Below, in pieces: positions 60,828-64,000 of a stretch of DNA of 64,000 nucleotides. Under the pieces are notes generated by a model. The model was not told the origin of the DNA. It saw only the letters and a program-made list of their open reading frames with translations, and searched no databases. The position numbers and the translations under genes were made by a program. How positions within the stretch are numbered: the stretch's first letter is position 1; each line of letters opens with the position of its first letter. The DNA lies in NCBI GenBank assembly GCA_021464415.1, contig JAKCWG010000839.1, positions 393,823 to 457,822 on the forward strand. The letters are read 5' to 3'. The DNA comes from Lonicera japonica (lineage: Eukaryota > Streptophyta > Magnoliopsida > Dipsacales > Caprifoliaceae).

Positions 60828-61736
60828 TGATGGTGCAAATTAATAACCTACCAACCACGAGCTGGAGCGTGGCCGTCTGCGTCAGTGATCGGACCTATCA
60901 CAACGAGAGGAGCTCGGAGGAGCCCTTGTTGAGTACTATAGGGAGGTCGGAGTTCCTTCTGGCTTGGTGTTGATCTAGTCCAAAAATTGATTTGTGCAAC
61001 AAAATAACGGAAACTGAAGGCCAGAGCACTGTTCGACAGTGCTGATTAAAGCTCCCTCGTTATAACTACTCTTCCCCAAAGCGGTTATTTGAACAGAAGC
61101 ATGGGCAGCTGCTACTAACTCTGTCAGATGGCCACAGAAACCTCCTTTAACTTCAGTAAAGTGCATACCAACGAGCATTAATGCACCAAAATTCATGGAG
61201 AAGCAATGTCAGCATGGTGATGATCAGGGCATGGTTTCAGACCTGATCGGGGGACTCTCCAACACGTTTTCCTCTTAGTCATATATATAGAAGAAACATT
61301 TACTTCTCCCAATAACCAATTCACCTGAATCAAACCAAATCCAACTAAGATCAACCACTTCTGACCAAGAAGAATACAACAGCAATAAAGCAGTCGCAAA
61401 AGAGGGGGAGATAGAACTCCAGAGCACACATTAGAGCTCCTGACATAGGAAAGTTAGAACTCGTGTAGCTCAAGCACGCTCTCATTGTAATAATGTGAGG
61501 ATATAATAGCCAGATAAACTTTTATGAGTTTGTAATAGTCATTTAGTTACTCTCAATACAAACCAAACCGAGCTTCTAACTCTATTCCACAGAGGAGGAC
61601 TAACCAATATTTTCATATGAGGAACCTCCTCTATATTATTTGACTTTCTTAGCTTGCTGTGTTTATTACGTTAATCATTTGAACCAATCATTTGACTGTA
61701 TGCTCTAAACTACCCTTCTAGTTTTATGCACCAACA
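60828..61736 (+). repeat. Probable 3' LTR of the Tat element
   Basis: A 909-bp segment with imperfect terminal inverted repeats TGATGGTGCA and TGCACCAACA, containing a TATA-like CATATATATAGAAG (near 61277). It lies directly 3' of the antisense ORF region, where the LTR is expected. No 5' LTR counterpart was found before 47 kb, and no TSD could be tested, so the call depends on the termini and position. Confidence 0.6.
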
Positions 61737-64000
61737 TATACCATCTATGATCAATTCATTGACTCCCCAAAGAAATTAGAGGGAGAATATCGAAGGGAGA
61801 AAAGTAGAGAGAATATAATTAGGATATAATTAGTCTTTGTTTGATTAGAGTTTTGATTTTTCTGTGGAGAGTTATCCTAGGTTTCTTTTGAATCTTTGTG
61901 TTCCCATTTTTCTGCCTTATGGCTACTCGCTTTTCAATAATCTTAACTCTCTTAGGGGTTCCTCCATTGCCACCAGAGCAGTCGCCAAAACTATTGTTGG
62001 AGTAGTAGTCGAAGACGCCAGAGCCGTTTTCGATGTGCTATTTTCTTTAATGGTTTTTCGTGATGTCACTTTTTGGCCTCTCACCACCACAAATCTGCAA
62101 ACTCTAAACTTTATATTGGAGAAATCCAAATCTATATAGTTGATTTCTTGTCCAGATCTCTTATGGAGGTTTAGTTCATTGGGTTCTCCTCCTTTAAAAG
62201 GCTTTTCTATTTAGTTGTACGCAAACTCCCGAGAATTCGATGTTCATCAATCCTCCTTTGTTTACAAGATGCACAAAGGATGTATCTCTCCTTTAACTAT
62301 GTGTCTTCATGGCTCGACCACTCTTTGTCGTGTTCTGTCCCTTTTTGTTTTGGTGTTCATGGTTATGCATATTTGGCATATATTTTGGGCTTCTTTTGTG
62401 GTTTATGAGCCCACAAATTTATTTTTCTCACCCCAATTTGGAAAAACTTGCAACTCACCCCACTAAATTCTTTTTATTCCTTTACACTAACCACCAATAT
62501 TTACAAAGCAAAATAAGTCACTAAAACCCTTTTAACCATCTCTTTGAAGGCATAATGTTCTTACACCTAAAATTCCAGCGAAATTACTAATTATTTTTGT
62601 TATTTCAAAATCCACATCCATAATTACCAAAATTCCATTGCTCTAAACGAAACTAACACTATATTATCTTCGTTAATTGATTGGTTCCCATAAAGAGTAA
62701 AAAACAAAGAAGTATAAAGAAAAATAAATTCCTAAAACCAAATTTTAATTTTTAATCCTAATAATTAAGTAATAATCTCTAAATTTTAAAAATTCAATAA
62801 TGAAAGAAATTCATTGAATTCGGCATGCTTCAAAAGTGTAAAGAGGACCTTCTTTCTTTTCTTTATTTTTTTCTTTCAAATTTATAATGAGGGTGTTGTT
62901 TGAATGTTAGTTTGCAGTTTAGGATTAAATGGAAGTGATTGTAAAAGCCTTAAGTTTTAATTGTTGGATTCAAATAATTGATCAGAAAGATTACGATCAG
63001 ACGAGCACCTATGAGAACCTTCGAAAGTGCAAAGAAAAGCGATTTTTTAATAGTGGCCACTAATCCAAAACATCCACGTGCCATAATCATTTGTGGGTAC
63101 AATTAAAAACACCATTTTTTTAAAGTATTCACTAGAATGATTAATTGATTGGTTTAATTCCTTTGATCTCTCGACTTATCATTGCCTTCTTCATATAGAC
63201 AGATGAAATATTAACATACGTTTAATTTATATTTTTTTAATATAAAATGATTTTAGATGTTATATTTCTTTTGTGCAGTATGTTTGTTTTCCAAAAAATA
63301 TGTTTTTCCTTCAAATCTCACATTTTTTTTTTCATAACTCAAAAAGGAATGCAAGAATTCGAAGAAAAGTTTATCGGAAACTGTTGGTATTCTATGTAGT
63401 TTATTGAAATTGAAAAGGTCAAAGATATAAATGAGAGTAATATATAAAACCACGTAATTTTGCTTTCTAGCTTATCTCATGTCATTTTTTTATCGTTCTA
63501 GAATTAGCATTTCTACCTCTCCAATATTATTATTAGTAGTGGATTTTTGTACCACAATTACCGTATCAACCCGTACAATACTGTACTATTACCAAATTGT
63601 ACCCAAGTTTGATAATGATACAGTACCGATCGGTATTTGTACCGTACAAACACTATTACCAATTATACCTTAATACCAATTACCAAAACAATGAGTATAA
63701 AAGGCGTTCTCCCATTAATTCGAGAAGAAAAAAATTATTCTACAAAATGAAGATGCCATGCTTTAATCTGTGGGGGTGATTTGAATATACTTAAAATGTT
63801 AAAAGCCCTTGTCCAATTCAATGATGGGAACAACAATTTAATGAAATATCCAATGAAGTTGATAACTACTGTGCGTTCCTTTTTCCTTTGGTGGTCATTT
63901 TGATATTTATTGAAGTAGTAAATGTGGCATATAATTTTTTTTTTCAATCCTTTTAAAAATTTGCCTAGGATATTTTTGCATACCCACTTCAACTATTGCA
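61737..64000. other. Non-coding right flank
   Basis: No gene or element was recognised. An open frame of 91 codons at 61864-62139 has no visible domain. The segment around 63530-63670 has repeated GTACCGTA/TACGGT-like motifs that may belong to a MITE, but no termini or TSD were found. The rest is AT-rich. Confidence 0.4.

Larger units (their letters stand above)
47190..61736 (+). mobile_element. Decayed Tat-lineage Ty3/gypsy retrotransposon with nested insertions
   Basis: Order on the plus strand: protease, RT, RNase H, a second (archaeal-type) RNase H, integrase, an antisense ORF region and a 3' LTR. This layout, with dual RNase H and an antisense ORF, is characteristic of the Tat lineage. 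gag and the 5' LTR are absent, so the element is 5'-truncated near 47.19 kb. It is cut by the solo LTRs 48823-50686 and 51544-55436; removing both gives a host element of about 8.8 kb. Stops are frequent, so it is inactive. Confidence 0.85.

Noticed and set aside
61864..62139. 91-codon open frame as a small gene
   Set aside because: No recognisable domain, no codon or splice evidence, and it lies in AT-rich flank; chance open frame is likely.

Overview
This is nuclear DNA of a flowering plant, almost certainly a dicot. The evidence is an AT-rich background, one spliced CC-NBS-LRR (CNL) resistance gene with GT-AG introns, and dense nested plant-type transposons (Tat/Ogre-like and Tekay/Del-like Ty3/gypsy, Ty1/copia, LINE, hAT and PIF/Harbinger MITEs). 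No species can be named from the sequence alone. Only one gene looks intact. The rest is mobile-element sequence and gene relics.

Regions. (1) 0.9-9.2 kb is one copy of a segmental duplication. It holds an intact two-exon CNL gene (2324-6083, 892 aa), a duplicated fragment of its last coding segment between the arms of an inverted repeat, and a copia-type solo LTR. (2) 11.4-17.4 kb is a Tekay/Del-like solo LTR with TTTAA target duplication (TSD), itself interrupted by a hAT MITE and by a second long solo LTR in the opposite orientation. (3) 19.9-34.1 kb is a decayed copia element on the minus strand, split inside its integrase by a 10.7-kb Tat-type LTR element (20911-31624, TSD ATAAG). That element has no gag-pol but several tandem-repeat arrays, one of which is split by another solo LTR. 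(4) 34.1-43.6 kb is the second copy of the segmental duplication, enlarged by a hAT-like/CT-rich block and a 5'-truncated LINE (36372-39434, TSD ATTTCAATATT). Its CNL gene is a pseudogene with three in-frame stops and most of exon 2 missing. (5) 43.6-47.1 kb holds a LINE RNase H relic, a Tourist-like MITE and otherwise featureless DNA. (6) 47.2-61.7 kb is a decayed autonomous-type Tat element (protease, RT, RNase H, second RNase H, integrase, antisense ORF, 3' LTR). It is interrupted by a solo LTR (48823-50686) and by a minus-strand solo LTR (51544-55436) that itself contains a deleted copia element (51609-54330). (7) 61.7-64 kb has no recognisable gene.

The only product expected to act in the cell is the CNL immune receptor. 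The duplicated, decaying second CNL and the transposon stacks are typical of an R-gene cluster evolving by duplication and loss. Six LTRs are solo, five with a clear or one-mismatch 5-bp TSD, so LTR-LTR recombination has repeatedly trimmed elements here. All readings are by eye. Boundaries given to the base rest on matching TSDs or splice sites; other boundaries are approximate.
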